Part shown: positions 38,847 through 50,725 of the stretch, one piece after another
How the letters are laid out: each line of letters begins with the position of its first letter
How positions within the stretch are numbered: position 1 is the stretch's first letter
Source: Thermohalobaculum xanthum
Lineage (GTDB): Bacteria; Pseudomonadota; Alphaproteobacteria; Rhodobacterales; Rhodobacteraceae
Reading direction: 5' to 3'
DNA length: 64,000 bases
NCBI RefSeq assembly: GCF_016623495.1
Contig: NZ_JAEHHL010000007.1
Span: 124,001-188,000 of the forward strand
Notes under the pieces: model-generated
Told to the model about the DNA's origin: nothing
Database searches by the model: none
The model's input: the letters and a program-made list of their open reading frames with translations, nothing else
Translations under genes and position numbers: made by a program

Positions 38847-39599
38847 TCAGAGACGCCAGCCCGAATGGAGCGCGACGACCCCCATCGAGAGATTGCGATA
38901 GGCGACGCGGCCGAAGCCCGCGGCGCGGATCATGGCGGCAAAGCTCTCCTGGTCGGGGAAGCGGCGGATCGATTCGACGAGGTACTGGTAGCTCTCGCGG
39001 TCGCCGGTGACCGCCTGCCCCATCGCCGGGATCAGGTTGAAGGAATAGGCGTCGTAGAGCTTCTGCATCAAGGGCACCGGCAGCTGGCTGAACTCGAGGC
39101 ACAGGAACCGCCCGCCGGGCTTGAGCACGCGGTATGCCTCGGCCAGCGCGTCCTCGACGCGCGTGACGTTCCGGATGCCGAAGGCGATCGTGTAGGCGTC
39201 GAAGCTGCGGTCGGGAAAGGGCAGCTTCATCGCGTCGCCGGTGACCCAGTCGAGCCCGTGGATGCCCTGCGCCTCGGCCCGGCGCGCGCCCTCGCGCAGC
39301 ATCGCCTCGGTCATGTCGCACACGACCGCCTCGCCCTCGCCCTTGAGCCGACGCAGGAAGCGGAACGAGATGTCACCGGTGCCGCCCGCGACGTCCAGCA
39401 GCCGCATTCCCGGCCGCGGCGCCAGCCAGTCGATCATCGCGTCCTTCCACAGCCGGTGGACGCCCGCCGACATCAGGTCGTTCATCAGATCGTAGCGCGC
39501 GGCGACCGAGGAGAAGACGCCATGCACGCGGCCGGCCTTCTCGTCCTCGGGGATCGTCTGGAACCCGAAATGGGTCTCGCGGGTGCTGTTGTCGCTCAT
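38847..39599 (-). CDS. ubiE: Ubiquinone/menaquinone C-methyltransferase
   Basis: 250 residues. The SAM-binding motif is [14 protein letters not shown]; family signatures [17 protein letters not shown] and [15 protein letters not shown] are present. Methylates the quinone ring in ubiquinone synthesis. Head of the minus-strand run that continues through ubiB, coaBC, dut and cysK to moeB. Confidence 0.96.
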   Translation of the reverse strand: MSDNSTRETHFGFQTIPEDEKAGRVHGVFSSVAARYDLMNDLMSAGVHRLWKDAMIDWLAPRPGMRLLDVAGGTGDISFRFLRRLKGEGEAVVCDMTEAMLREGARRAEAQGIHGLDWVTGDAMKLPFPDRSFDAYTIAFGIRNVTRVEDALAEAYRVLKPGGRFLCLEFSQLPVPLMQKLYDAYSFNLIPAMGQAVTGDRESYQYLVESIRRFPDQESFAAMIRAAGFGRVAYRNLSMGVVALHSGWRL

Positions 39600-39969
39600 G
39601 GGGGCGAGAGATAGCGCAGCCCGCGCGGCAAAGCCACAGGCCCGCGCGGGCCGGATGCGTTTGTCGCAAGGTCGGCCCGCCGCCGCCGCGGGCCACGGGC
39701 CGACGGCCGGCTAAGGCGCCCGCTCCCGCGAAGACCATGGTCGTCAGCATGCGTGTCGTCACGCCGGGCAACGCCGGCCCGGCTGCAGACGTCACGTCGG
39801 CAGTCATGCGTGTCTCTCCTCCTCTGGGCGCAAGGCGCCTTCCCCCGCACGGCGCTTGATAAAGGGTGGCGTCCGCGCGAAAGAAGGCGGCCGGAACATC
39901 GCTCGCGGCGCTGTCGGCCGGCTGCATGGCGGCGCGAGAAATGTTCCAGACCGACGCGACGAGGTGCCC
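39600..39969. promoter_or_regulatory. Divergent region between ubiE and mutM
   Basis: 370 bp without a convincing gene. The minus strand carries a strong ribosome-site-like AGGAGGAGA (about 39813-39822) before an ATG at 39807, but the frame it opens runs on into ubiE in the wrong phase. Promoters for ubiE and mutM must lie here. Confidence 0.4.
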
Positions 39970-40821
39970 ATGCCCGAACTGCCCGAGGTCGAGACGGTCC
40001 GCCGCGGGCTCGAGCCCGTGCTTGCCGGGCACCGCCTGTGCGAGGTGGTCCAGCGCCGCGCCGACCTGCGCTGGCCCTTGCCCGAGCGATTCGCCGAGCG
40101 CCTGACCGGCCGCCGCGTAGAGGGCCTTGGCCGGCGCGCCAAGACGATTCTGATCGGCCTCGACGACGGCCAGACCTGGCTCGTCCACCTCGGCATGACC
40201 GGCCGCGTGCTGATCGGCGACCGGATGCTGGGCGAGTTCCATCACCAGACCCCCGAGCCGGGCCCGCACGACCACGTGATCCTGACCACCGACGCGGGCA
40301 TCCGCATCGTCTACAACGACGCGCGCCGCTTCGGGGCGATGGACCTGTGGCCGACCGGCGACCTCGCCACCCATCCCTGGCTCGCCCGCCTGGGCCCCGA
40401 GCCCCTCGGCAATGATTTCTCGGCGCCGGTGCTGGCGGCGCGGCTCGCAGGCAAGATGACCCCGATCAAGGCCGCACTGCTCGACCAGCGCGTGGTGGCG
40501 GGGCTTGGCAACATCTATGTCTGCGAGGCGCTCCACCGGGCGGGGATCCACCCGGGGCGCATCGCCGGCTCGGTCTCCGCGCGGCGCATCGACAGGCTGG
40601 TGCGCGAGATCCGAGCGACGCTGGCCGAGGCGATCGCCGCCGGCGGATCCAGCCTGCGCGACTACCGCCAGGCCGACGGCGAGCTCGGCTATTTCCAGCA
40701 CAGCTTCCTCGCCTATGACCGCGAGGGCACGACCTGCCGGCAGCCCGGCTGCGGCGGCACGATCCGCCGGATCGTGCAGTCCGGACGCTCGACCTTCTAC
40801 TGCCCCAAATGCCAGCGCTGA
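39970..40821 (+). CDS. mutM: Formamidopyrimidine-DNA glycosylase
   Basis: 283 residues. Begins [14 protein letters not shown]; Pro2 and Glu3 are the catalytic residues, which fixes the start at ATG 39970 (GAGGTG upstream). The C-terminal zinc finger (CRQPGCGG and YCPKCQR) is complete. Removes 8-oxoguanine and formamidopyrimidines from DNA. Confidence 0.97.
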   Translation: MPELPEVETVRRGLEPVLAGHRLCEVVQRRADLRWPLPERFAERLTGRRVEGLGRRAKTILIGLDDGQTWLVHLGMTGRVLIGDRMLGEFHHQTPEPGPHDHVILTTDAGIRIVYNDARRFGAMDLWPTGDLATHPWLARLGPEPLGNDFSAPVLAARLAGKMTPIKAALLDQRVVAGLGNIYVCEALHRAGIHPGRIAGSVSARRIDRLVREIRATLAEAIAAGGSSLRDYRQADGELGYFQHSFLAYDREGTTCRQPGCGGTIRRIVQSGRSTFYCPKCQR

Positions 40822-40909
40822 GCCCGCCGGGCTTGATCGTCCGCCCATCGGGGGCTAAACCCCCGGCGCGGCGCCGCGAGGCCGACCGACACAAAGCCGG
40901 AGAACCCCG

Positions 40910-41686
40910 ATGGCCTACGAGAACATCATCGTCGAGAAACGCGAGCACGTCGCGCTGATCCGACTGAACCGCCCGAAGGCGCTCAACGCGCTGAACTCCG
41001 CGCTGATGCGCGAGCTGGGCGATGCGCTGGTCAAGGCCGATGCCGACGAGGATGTCGGCGCGATCGTGATCACCGGGTCCGAGAAGGCCTTCGCCGCCGG
41101 CGCCGACATCAAGGAGATGCGGCCCAAATCCTTCGTCGACGTCTATCGCGAGGATTTCATCACCTCCGAGTGGGAAGCGGTGACGCGCGTGCGCAAGCCG
41201 GTGATCGCCGCGGTCGCGGGCTACGCGCTGGGCGGCGGCTGCGAGCTTGCGATGATGTGCGACTTCATCCTGGCGGCCGACACGGCCAAGTTCGGCCAGC
41301 CCGAGATCAACCTGGGCGTGATGCCCGGCGCCGGCGGCACCCAGCGTCTGACCCGCTTCGTCGGCAAGTCGACGGCGATGGAGATGAACCTCACCGGCCG
41401 CTTCATGGACGCGGCCGAGGCCGAGCGCAAGGGCCTCGTCAGCCGGATCGTGCCGGCCGACGAGCTGGTCGAGGAAGCCGTCGCCACCGCCTCGAAGATC
41501 GCCGACAAGGCGCCCTATGCCGTGATGGCCACCAAGGAGGCGGTGAACCGCGCCTACGAGACCACGCTGGCCGAGGGCGTGCGATTCGAGCGGCGCATGT
41601 TCCACGCGCTTTTCGCCACCGAGGACCAGAAGGAAGGCATGGATGCCTTCGTCGAGAAGCGCACGGCCCAGTTCCGCGGCCAGTGA
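40910..41686 (+). CDS. Enoyl-CoA hydratase
   Basis: 258-residue crotonase-fold enzyme. Oxyanion-hole motifs [11 protein letters not shown] and [15 protein letters not shown], with the catalytic glutamates in GCELAM and [17 protein letters not shown]. Hydrates trans-2-enoyl-CoA in fatty-acid oxidation. The order mutM-enoyl-CoA hydratase-rpsT-dnaA is common in Rhodobacterales. ATG 40910 has GGAGAA upstream. Confidence 0.93.
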   Translation: MAYENIIVEKREHVALIRLNRPKALNALNSALMRELGDALVKADADEDVGAIVITGSEKAFAAGADIKEMRPKSFVDVYREDFITSEWEAVTRVRKPVIAAVAGYALGGGCELAMMCDFILAADTAKFGQPEINLGVMPGAGGTQRLTRFVGKSTAMEMNLTGRFMDAAEAERKGLVSRIVPADELVEEAVATASKIADKAPYAVMATKEAVNRAYETTLAEGVRFERRMFHALFATEDQKEGMDAFVEKRTAQFRGQ

Positions 41687-41703
41687 GCGGCGCAGACGGG
41701 CAG

Positions 41704-41732
41704 TTGACGCGCAGGCGGGTTTGAGCTAGAGA
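41704..41732 (+). promoter_or_regulatory. Candidate rpsT promoter
   Basis: TTGACG (41704-41709), a 17-base spacer and TAGAGA (41727-41732), 37 bp before the rpsT start. The -35 is near consensus and the spacing is ideal; the -10 is weaker. Confidence 0.5.
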
Positions 41733-41769
41733 CGCCGCTCACCCGGAATCGAGGATACGGACGACGACG

Positions 41770-42036
41770 ATGGCCAATAATCCGCAGGCAAAGAAGCGGG
41801 CGCGTCAGACGCTCAAGCGCACCGAAATCAACAAGGCGCGCCGCTCGCGGATTCGCACCTTCCTCCGCAAGGTCGAGGAGGCGATCGCGACCGGCAACCA
41901 GCAGACCGCGCTCGCGGCCCTGCAGGCTGCACAGCCCGAGGTGATGCGCGGCGTGACCAAGGGCGTCCTGCACAAGAACACCGCCAGCCGGAAGATCTCG
42001 CGCCTGCATCACCGGATCGGCAAGCTCTCCGCCTGA
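41770..42036 (+). CDS. rpsT: 30S ribosomal protein S20
   Basis: 88 residues, strongly basic, starting [13 protein letters not shown] and ending HHRIGKLSA, the standard S20 ends. Binds 16S rRNA early in 30S assembly. Own promoter candidate upstream and intrinsic terminator downstream, so probably a single-gene transcript. Confidence 0.98.
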   Translation: MANNPQAKKRARQTLKRTEINKARRSRIRTFLRKVEEAIATGNQQTALAALQAAQPEVMRGVTKGVLHKNTASRKISRLHHRIGKLSA

Positions 42037-42064
42037 CGCGCGCCTGTGACCGCTCGGTAACGCA

Positions 42065-42091
42065 ACGCCGCCCCCCAAGGGCGGCGTTTTT
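42065..42091 (+). terminator. Intrinsic terminator of rpsT
   Basis: Stem ACGCCGCCC (42065-42073) and GGGCGGCGT (42079-42087) around loop CCCAA, followed by a run of five T (42087-42091). Twenty-eight bases after the rpsT stop; a textbook Rho-independent terminator. Confidence 0.92.
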
Positions 42092-42107
42092 GCATCATTG
42101 TCACGGA

Positions 42108-42129
42108 TCTGAAATGTTCCCGTTTCAGA
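42108..42129. repeat. Inverted repeat TCTGAAA-N8-TTTCAGA
   Basis: Seven-base perfect arms at 42108-42114 and 42123-42129. Lies just beyond the rpsT terminator. Could be a protein-binding site or hairpin. Confidence 0.8.
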
Positions 42130-42167
42130 CCAGTTGCCGGAACGCCGACTCATTCGCTAGGGTTCGG

Positions 42168-42189
42168 GTGCTGGTATTCCAGCCAGCAC
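42168..42189. repeat. Inverted repeat GTGCTGG-N8-CCAGCAC
   Basis: Seven-base perfect arms at 42168-42174 and 42183-42189, directly before the most AT-rich part of the region. Confidence 0.8.
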
Positions 42190-42303
42190 TTAATCACATT
42201 TAATACTGGATCTGCCGCGCGCGCCTTTGCTCTATTGGTGCGTCTATTCTTATGCGTTTCTTAACGATGATGGTTTATTACTTTTTTACACTACGGAATT
42301 TCT

Positions 42304-42317
42304 GACCCGATCGGGTC
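42304..42317. repeat. 14-bp perfect palindrome GACCCGATCGGGTC
   Basis: Perfect palindrome 79 bp before the rhodanese start codon, at the end of the AT-rich stretch. A dimeric regulator site is one reading. Confidence 0.85.
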
Positions 42318-42396
42318 GGATTCCTGTTGCTCCGAATCTTGGCCGGCGCTTAGTTCGGTCTGGCATTCAGAGACAGAAACGGACAGGGCAGGGACG

Positions 42397-42855
42397 ATGG
42401 CAGAGCAGGCAGGCGTTACAGTGGATGCGGTTGATCCGGACCACGCCTGGCGCCTGCTTGAGGGTGACCCCACTGCACAGCTGATCGACGTCCGCACCCG
42501 GGCGGAATGGAGCTTCGTCGGACTGCCCGACCTCTCCACGCTCGGGCGCCAGGTCTGGCCGATCGAGTGGCTCACTTTTCCCGCGATGGCACCCAATCCG
42601 GACTTCCTCGACGCGGTGGCCGAGGCGCTTGACCGCAACGAGGAAGGAATGCCGTCGCGCCTGTTCTTCATCTGCCGCTCGGGCGCGCGGTCGCTTTCGG
42701 CCGCGCGGGCAGTGGCGGAGGCCTTCGGCGCGAAGACGGGACTCGCGCGCTGCACGAATGTCGCCGAGGGATTCGAGGGCGATCTCGATGCCAGCGGGCA
42801 TCGCGGCGCGGTGAACGGATGGAAGATGCGCGGCCTGCCCTGGCGGCAGAACTGA
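42397..42855 (+). CDS. Rhodanese-domain protein
   Basis: 152-residue single rhodanese domain. LIDVRTRAEWSFVG near residue 30 and the active-site loop CRSGARS, whose cysteine would carry a persulfide. Sulfur-transfer or redox role; donor and acceptor unknown. ATG 42397 has GGGCAGGGA upstream. It stands between rpsT and dnaA, a placement I associate with Rhodobacterales. Confidence 0.88.
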   Translation: MAEQAGVTVDAVDPDHAWRLLEGDPTAQLIDVRTRAEWSFVGLPDLSTLGRQVWPIEWLTFPAMAPNPDFLDAVAEALDRNEEGMPSRLFFICRSGARSLSAARAVAEAFGAKTGLARCTNVAEGFEGDLDASGHRGAVNGWKMRGLPWRQN

Positions 42856-43303
42856 GATCGAATCGGGGGCCGGCCCGCACACCCGGCACAGGTCATCGGG
42901 ACGCGAAGATCCCGTCACGGAGGGAACATGGAACCGGGGAGCCACCACGCGCGATAACATGATACCGCCACCCCACGGCAATCGTGTCGGCGGCAAGCCC
43001 GATGGGGCCTTGGGGAAGAGCGGGCGTGGAACCCCGGGTGGCGGTGCGGCAACGGCACCGTCGAACCGAAAGGAAGGAGCCCGGCACCGGGCGAATCGTC
43101 CGGTGTGCGAATGTCAGTTGTCACGCCATTCCGTTTCAGGCGCGGGATGGCGGGGGGGAACGGTGATAAGGCCGGGCAAACCGGCCAGGAACGAACAACT
43201 CAGAGCCCGCGACAGAGACGGGCCGATGGCGAGGCGAGAGCAGGCGAAGGAGTACGTGGGAAGTCGGGGGCGGGAAATGCCGTTGCAGCAGAGGAGCGGG
43301 GCC
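42856..43303. promoter_or_regulatory. Long GC-rich leader upstream of dnaA
   Basis: 448 bp with no supported gene; the dnaA frame is open through part of it (from 42959) but shows no DnaA-like sequence and no better ribosome site. G-rich tracts are frequent (for example GCGGGGGGG near 43151). No DnaA boxes seen. Presumably holds the dnaA promoter and a long 5' leader. Confidence 0.4.
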
Positions 43304-44671
43304 ATGACGAGCGCCGGAGGCGGGCTTGACGAGGTCTGGCGCGATGTTCTGGTCGTGGCGCGTCGGGAATTCGGCGAGAAGGCGGTCGAGCAGTGGCTCG
43401 ACCAGGTGACCCTCGCCAGCGTGACGCGCGATCTTGCGACCCTCGAAGCCCCGACGCGCTTCCTCGCCGACTGGATCGAGCGCAACTTCGGCCAGGCGTT
43501 GGTGCGCATGATCGGTCAGGCTGATCCCGCGGTGCGCCGCGTCCAGGTCACCGTGCGCGAGCGCGCGCCGCGCCGCGAGCCGTCCGCCCCGGTCGAGATG
43601 TTCACCCCGGCGCCCGAGACCGAGCGCGGCCTCAACTCGGCGCCGCTCGACCCGCGCTTCACCTTCGACAGCTTCGTGGTGGGCAAGCCGAACGAGCTTG
43701 CCCACGCCGCCGCGCGCCGCGTGGCCGAATGCCCCGATGCCAGCTTCAACCCGGTTTTCCTGCATGGCGGGGTCGGTCTCGGCAAGACGCACCTGATGCA
43801 CGCCATCGCCGCGCATCTCCAGGCGTCCCGGCCCGGCGTGAAGGTGCTCTACCTCTCGGCCGAGCAGTTCATGTACCGCTTCATCCAGGCGCTGCGCTTC
43901 CGCGACACCATCACCTTCAAGGAGCAGTTCCGCTCGGTCGACGTGCTGATGGTCGACGACGTGCAGTTCATCGCCGGCAAGGACTCGACCCAGGAAGAGT
44001 TCTTCCACACCTTCAACGCCCTGATCGACCAGAAGAAGCAGATCGTCATCTCGGGCGACAGCTCGCCCGACCGGATCGAGGGGATCGAGGAGCGCATCCG
44101 CTCGCGCCTGCAATGGGGGCTGGTGGTGGACATCCACCCGGCGGATTACGAGCTGCGCCTCGGCATCCTGCACTCCAAGGCCGAGCGCATCATGGCGACG
44201 CATCCCGAGATCGTGCTCGACCCCAAGGTGCTCGAGATGCTGGCGCACCGGATCAACTCGAATGTCCGCGTGCTCGAGGGCGCGCTGACCCGGCTGGTCG
44301 CCTTCGCCTCGCTGGTTGGCCGGCGCATCGATCTCGACATGGCGCAGGAATGCCTCGCCGACCTGCTCCGCGCCGCCGAACGCAAGGTGACGATCGAGGA
44401 AATCAAGCGCCGCGTCGCCGACCATTACAACCTGCGGCTCTCGGATCTCGTCTCGGCACGACGCGCGCGCGCCGTCGCCCGGCCGCGACAGGTCGCCATG
44501 TACCTCGCCAAGAACCTCACCTCGAAGAGCCTGCCCGAGATCGGCAGGGGCTTCGGCGGCCGCGACCACACCACCGTGATTCATGCGGTCAAGAAGATCG
44601 AGGCGCTGCGCGAGAGCGACAGCCAGCTTTCCGAGGATGTCGAGCTTCTGCGGCGTATGTTGGAGGCCTGA
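43304..44671 (+). CDS. dnaA: Chromosomal replication initiator DnaA
   Basis: 455 residues. ATG 43304 has GAGGAG seven bases upstream; longer frames lack similarity. Domain I (about 1-85) is followed by a linker; the AAA+ core has Walker A GGVGLGKTHL and Walker B LMVDDVQFIAGK; the domain IV signature is RGFGGRDHTTVIHAVKKI. Opens the origin for replication. First gene of dnaA-dnaN-recF-gyrB. Confidence 0.98.
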   Translation: MTSAGGGLDEVWRDVLVVARREFGEKAVEQWLDQVTLASVTRDLATLEAPTRFLADWIERNFGQALVRMIGQADPAVRRVQVTVRERAPRREPSAPVEMFTPAPETERGLNSAPLDPRFTFDSFVVGKPNELAHAAARRVAECPDASFNPVFLHGGVGLGKTHLMHAIAAHLQASRPGVKVLYLSAEQFMYRFIQALRFRDTITFKEQFRSVDVLMVDDVQFIAGKDSTQEEFFHTFNALIDQKKQIVISGDSSPDRIEGIEERIRSRLQWGLVVDIHPADYELRLGILHSKAERIMATHPEIVLDPKVLEMLAHRINSNVRVLEGALTRLVAFASLVGRRIDLDMAQECLADLLRAAERKVTIEEIKRRVADHYNLRLSDLVSARRARAVARPRQVAMYLAKNLTSKSLPEIGRGFGGRDHTTVIHAVKKIEALRESDSQLSEDVELLRRMLEA

Positions 44672-44801
44672 GCCCCTCTACCCCCTGCATCTTGTGGCAT
44701 TCTGCCATTGATCCCGCCCCGGATTTGACTAGTCTGGGTGTCCCGAAAAAGACGGCCGGGCGGCCTTGAGAGGCCGCACTTGCGACGGAATGGATCACGC
44801 G

Positions 44802-45920
44802 ATGAAGGTCTCGATCGAACGCGCCCAGCTTCTCAAGGCGATGAGCCGCGCCCAGGGCGTGGTCGAGCGCAAGAACACCATCCCGATCCTCGCGAACGTT
44901 CTGGTCGAGGCCGAGGGCAGCACCGTCAGCCTGCGCGCGACCGACCTCGACATCGAGGTCATCGAGCGCCTGCCGGCGATGGTCGAACAGGCCGGCGCCA
45001 CCACCGTGGCCGCGCATCTGCTATTCGAGATCGTGCGCAAGCTGCCCGAGGGCGCGCAGCTCCAGCTGATCTCCGACACCGCCTCGGGCCGGCTCGACGT
45101 GATCGCGGGCCGCTCGCGCTTTTCGTTGGCGACGCTCCCGCGCGAGGATTTCCCCGTGATGGCCTCGAGCGAGTACCAGGTGTCCTACGCCGCCCCGGTA
45201 CCGGCACTGCGCCGCATCTTCGACAAGTCGCAGTTCGCCGTCTCGACCGAGGAGACTCGCTATTACCTCAACGGCGTCTACCTCCATGTCGCCGAGGGTG
45301 CCGAGGGCAAGGTGCTGCGCGCGGTGGCGACCGACGGCCACCGCCTCGCGCGCATCGACATGCCCCTGCCCGACGGCGCCGAGGGCGCGCCCGGCGTGAT
45401 CGTGCCGCGCAAGACCGTGGGCGAACTGCGCAAGCTTCTCGAGAACGACGACGCCGAACTCACCATCTCGGTCTCGGAGACCAAGATCCGCTTCTCCGTC
45501 GATGCGCTCGTGCTCACTTCGAAGGTGATCGACGGCGCTTTCCCCGACTACAGCCGCGTGATCCCGACCGCCAACAACCGCAAGATGGAGGTTGACGCCA
45601 AGGAGTTCGCCAAGGCCGTCGACCGCGTCGCCACCGTCAGCCAGGAACGCTCGCGCGCGGTCAAGCTCGCGCTCGACCACGACCGGCTCGCGCTCTCGGT
45701 CAACTCGCCCGAGGCCGGCAGCGCCGCCGACGAGCTGACGGTCGCTTATGACGACGAGGCCCTCGAGATCGGCTTCAACGCGCGCTACCTGCTCGAGATC
45801 GCCGGGCAGATCGACCGCGAGAACGCGGTGTTCATGTTCGCGGACGCGGGCGCGCCCACCCTGGTGCGCGAGGGCGAGGACCTGTCGGCCGTCTATGTCG
45901 TGATGCCGATGCGGGTCTGA
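44802..45920 (+). CDS. dnaN: DNA polymerase III beta sliding clamp
   Basis: 372 residues, three clamp domains. Begins MKVSIERAQLLKAMSRAQ; an ATG at 44790 would add four residues. GVIVPRKTVGELRKLL marks domain 2 and the C-terminus YVVMPMRV is the family end. Processivity factor of replication. 130 bp after dnaA. Confidence 0.97.
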   Translation: MKVSIERAQLLKAMSRAQGVVERKNTIPILANVLVEAEGSTVSLRATDLDIEVIERLPAMVEQAGATTVAAHLLFEIVRKLPEGAQLQLISDTASGRLDVIAGRSRFSLATLPREDFPVMASSEYQVSYAAPVPALRRIFDKSQFAVSTEETRYYLNGVYLHVAEGAEGKVLRAVATDGHRLARIDMPLPDGAEGAPGVIVPRKTVGELRKLLENDDAELTISVSETKIRFSVDALVLTSKVIDGAFPDYSRVIPTANNRKMEVDAKEFAKAVDRVATVSQERSRAVKLALDHDRLALSVNSPEAGSAADELTVAYDDEALEIGFNARYLLEIAGQIDRENAVFMFADAGAPTLVREGEDLSAVYVVMPMRV

Positions 45921-46008
45921 CGCGGCCACCGCGCATCCGTGACCGCCCCGCTCGCCGGGCGGAACCGGGCGCGGGCGAGCGCGCCGAGGGCCAGCCCGGG
46001 ACCCGGCC

Positions 46009-47157
46009 ATGACCCGATCAGCCATTCTCACCCTCAGGCTCGGCCGTTTTCGCTCCTACGACGCGGCTGCGATCGAGACCGGCGGCACCTCGGTCGCGCT
46101 GCACGGGCCGAATGGCGCGGGCAAGACGAATATCCTCGAGGCCGTCTCGATGCTCTCGCCCGGCCGCGGCCTGCGCCGCGCCGGGGCGGACGAGCTTGCC
46201 CATCGCGGGGGCCCCGGCTGGCGCATCCGCGCCGAGGTCGAGACACCGGGCGGCGAGGTCGAGATCGTGACCGGCGTCGAGGATCTCCAAGACACCCGCC
46301 GCACCGTCGCGATCGACGGCAAGCCCGCGCCGCAGACGCGGCTGGCCGAGCTCTTCGGCATGATCTGGCTCACCCCGGCGATGGACCGGCTGTGGATCGA
46401 GGGGGCGACCGAGAGGCGCCAGTTCCTCGACCGGCTGACCATGGGATTCACGCCCTCGCATGCCGAGGCCGCCAGCGGCTACGAGAAGGCCATGCGCGCG
46501 CGAAACCGCCTGCTGCGCGAGCCGCCCTGGGACGCCGCCTGGCTCGACGGGATCGAGGCCCAGATGGCCCGCCACGGCGCGCGCATCGCCCGCGCCCGGG
46601 CGGACGCGCTGACCCGCCTGATTGCCGCCCAGGACAGGGCGCAGACATTGTTTCCGCGGGCCGAACTGTCTATTCTCGGGGCCATGGAAACCCGCTTTCA
46701 TCAAGCCCTTGCCACGGCGGGCGACACCGACACGCTGGAGGCTGAGGAAGCGGCGGAACTGGCGCGCAGGCTGGCCGCGGGACGGACGCGCGACGCGGCC
46801 GCGGGACGCACGCTCGACGGGCCGCACCGGTCGGATCTCGAGGCAGTCTATGCCAGCAAGGCGATGCCGGCGCGGGCCTGCTCGACGGGCGAGCAGAAGG
46901 CGCTCCTGATCTCGCTGGTGCTGGGCCATGCCCGGGCGATCGCCGAGACCACCGGAGCCGCGCCGATCCTGCTGCTCGACGAGGTGGCGGCCCATCTCGA
47001 CGAGGGCCGCCGGCGCGCGCTCTACGCCGAGATCCGCGCCCTCGGCGCGCAGGTCTGGATGACCGGCACCGGCCCCGAGCTGTTCGACGGGCTGGAGGGC
47101 GCGCGGCAGTTCGCGGTCTCGGAAACCGATGGGATCTCACGCCTCGCCGCGGCCTGA
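46009..47157 (+). CDS. recF: DNA replication and repair protein RecF
   Basis: 382-residue SMC-like ATPase. Walker A LHGPNGAGKTNILEAVSML, signature region STGEQKALLISLVLGHA and Walker B ILLLDEVAAHLDEGRR. Loads RecA at gapped DNA with RecO and RecR. 88 bp after dnaN. Confidence 0.96.
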   Translation: MTRSAILTLRLGRFRSYDAAAIETGGTSVALHGPNGAGKTNILEAVSMLSPGRGLRRAGADELAHRGGPGWRIRAEVETPGGEVEIVTGVEDLQDTRRTVAIDGKPAPQTRLAELFGMIWLTPAMDRLWIEGATERRQFLDRLTMGFTPSHAEAASGYEKAMRARNRLLREPPWDAAWLDGIEAQMARHGARIARARADALTRLIAAQDRAQTLFPRAELSILGAMETRFHQALATAGDTDTLEAEEAAELARRLAAGRTRDAAAGRTLDGPHRSDLEAVYASKAMPARACSTGEQKALLISLVLGHARAIAETTGAAPILLLDEVAAHLDEGRRRALYAEIRALGAQVWMTGTGPELFDGLEGARQFAVSETDGISRLAAA

Positions 47158-47203
47158 CCGCGGCGGGACCACGAACCACAACAACATGCAGGTCAGGACC
47201 TGA

Positions 47204-49612
<2,409 letters not shown>

Positions 49613-49682
49613 CGCGCAACGCCTGATCCCCGGCGCACGTCCGCGACGACATCCGCCGCTGGGGCGCAAGACGCCGCCCCTC

Positions 49683-49705
49683 GACGCCGCCATGCTCGCG
49701 GCGTC
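49683..49705 (+). terminator. Hairpin between gyrB and the DMT transporter gene
   Basis: Perfect 8-bp stem GACGCCGC (49683-49690) and GCGGCGTC (49698-49705), loop CATGCTC, no U-tract. It ends just before the ribosome site of the next gene (GGGGAG), so it may act on translation rather than termination. Confidence 0.4.
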
Positions 49706-49722
49706 AGGACGGGGAGATCGGC

Positions 49723-50718
49723 ATGTCTGAGAGCGCGGAAGCCGGGGTCGTGCGCGAGCGCAGCGGGGTCGGCCTGATCCTGTTCGCGATGCTCTGCTTC
49801 GCGGTGCAGGACGCGACCGTGAAGGCGATCGCGGCCGACGTCTCGCTCTGGCAGCTGCAGGCGATCCGCTCGGCGGCGACGGTCGCGATCCTCGCCTTCG
49901 CCGGGCGCGTGCTGCTCGGCCGCCAGCCGCTTCTGCCGTCGCGCTGGCGCTGGCCGCTGATCCGCTCGGGCTTCATGGCGGGGGCGTATCTCTTCTTCTA
50001 CGCCTCGCTGCCCTTCCTCTCGCTGACCCAGGCGGTCTCGGCCTTCTTCATCGGGCCGCTGCTGATCACGCTCCTCGCCGCACTGATCCTCGGCGAGAAG
50101 ATCGGGCCGCGGCGGCTCGTTGCCGTCGTCGCGGGCTTCGCGGGCGTCGTCCTGATCGTCCGGCCCGGCGCCGCCGACATCCAGCTCGCCGCCTTCCTGC
50201 CGCTCGTCGCCGCGGTCTGCTATGCGCTCGGCGTCATCACCACGCGCTGGCGCTGCGTCGGTGAAAGCTCGCTTTCCCTGACGATGACGCACAACCTGCT
50301 CTACACGGGCATCGGTTTGGCGGGGCTGGCGCTGGTGCCACTGCTGCCGATTGCGGTCGAGACGCGGGCGAACCTCGCCTTCGTCACCACCGGCTGGCAC
50401 CCCGTCGGCCTCGCGGTCCTCGCGGCGATGCTGGCGACCGCGCTCACCCACGTCGGCGGCATGATGTCGAGCATCAGCGCCTATCGCCGCGACGAGGCGA
50501 GCCGCATCGCGCCCTTCGAATACAGCTATCTCGCCATCATGCCGGCCTTCGACCTTGCCTTCTGGGGCGTCGAGCCGCGCGTCGAGACGCTGGCCGGCAT
50601 GGCGCTGATCGCGGGTTCGGGTGCGTTCGTGGCCTGGCGCGAGGGGCGCCCGGCACGGCCGCGCGTGGTGCCTCGGGCCGATGTGCCGTGGACAACGCCC
50701 GAGGATGACGCCAAATAG
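49723..50718 (+). CDS. DMT-superfamily transporter with two EamA domains
   Basis: 331 residues, ten predicted membrane helices in two EamA repeats (about 15-150 and 165-300). Family blocks LILFAMLCFAVQDATVKA and SAFFIGPLLITLLAALILGEKIGPRR (the conserved E-x-I/l-G motif). Exports or imports a small metabolite; substrate unknown. ATG 49723 has GGGGAG upstream. Confidence 0.88.
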   Translation: MSESAEAGVVRERSGVGLILFAMLCFAVQDATVKAIAADVSLWQLQAIRSAATVAILAFAGRVLLGRQPLLPSRWRWPLIRSGFMAGAYLFFYASLPFLSLTQAVSAFFIGPLLITLLAALILGEKIGPRRLVAVVAGFAGVVLIVRPGAADIQLAAFLPLVAAVCYALGVITTRWRCVGESSLSLTMTHNLLYTGIGLAGLALVPLLPIAVETRANLAFVTTGWHPVGLAVLAAMLATALTHVGGMMSSISAYRRDEASRIAPFEYSYLAIMPAFDLAFWGVEPRVETLAGMALIAGSGAFVAWREGRPARPRVVPRADVPWTTPEDDAK

Positions 50719-50725
50719 GCTCCCC

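Larger units (their letters stand above)
42092..42396. other. AT-rich region with inverted repeats upstream of the dnaA locus
   Basis: 305 bp, far more AT-rich than its surroundings, especially 42185-42300. It holds three inverted repeats (listed separately), TTAA-N6-TTAA at 42190-42203, TTAACGAT at 42261-42268 and three GANTC sites (42147, 42319, 42334). No clear DnaA box (TTATNCACA) is visible on either strand. It must contain the promoter of the rhodanese gene and could be part of the replication origin; the latter is speculation from position. Confidence 0.45.

Noticed and set aside
39373-39807. Minus-strand ORF with a strong AGGAGG-like site before ATG 39807
   Set aside because: It runs into ubiE in another frame, and its product shows no domain, signal or membrane pattern.
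42092-43303. DnaA boxes upstream of dnaA
   Set aside because: Near-matches such as TTAATCACA and TTATGCGTT differ at two or more core positions; no cluster of good boxes on either strand.
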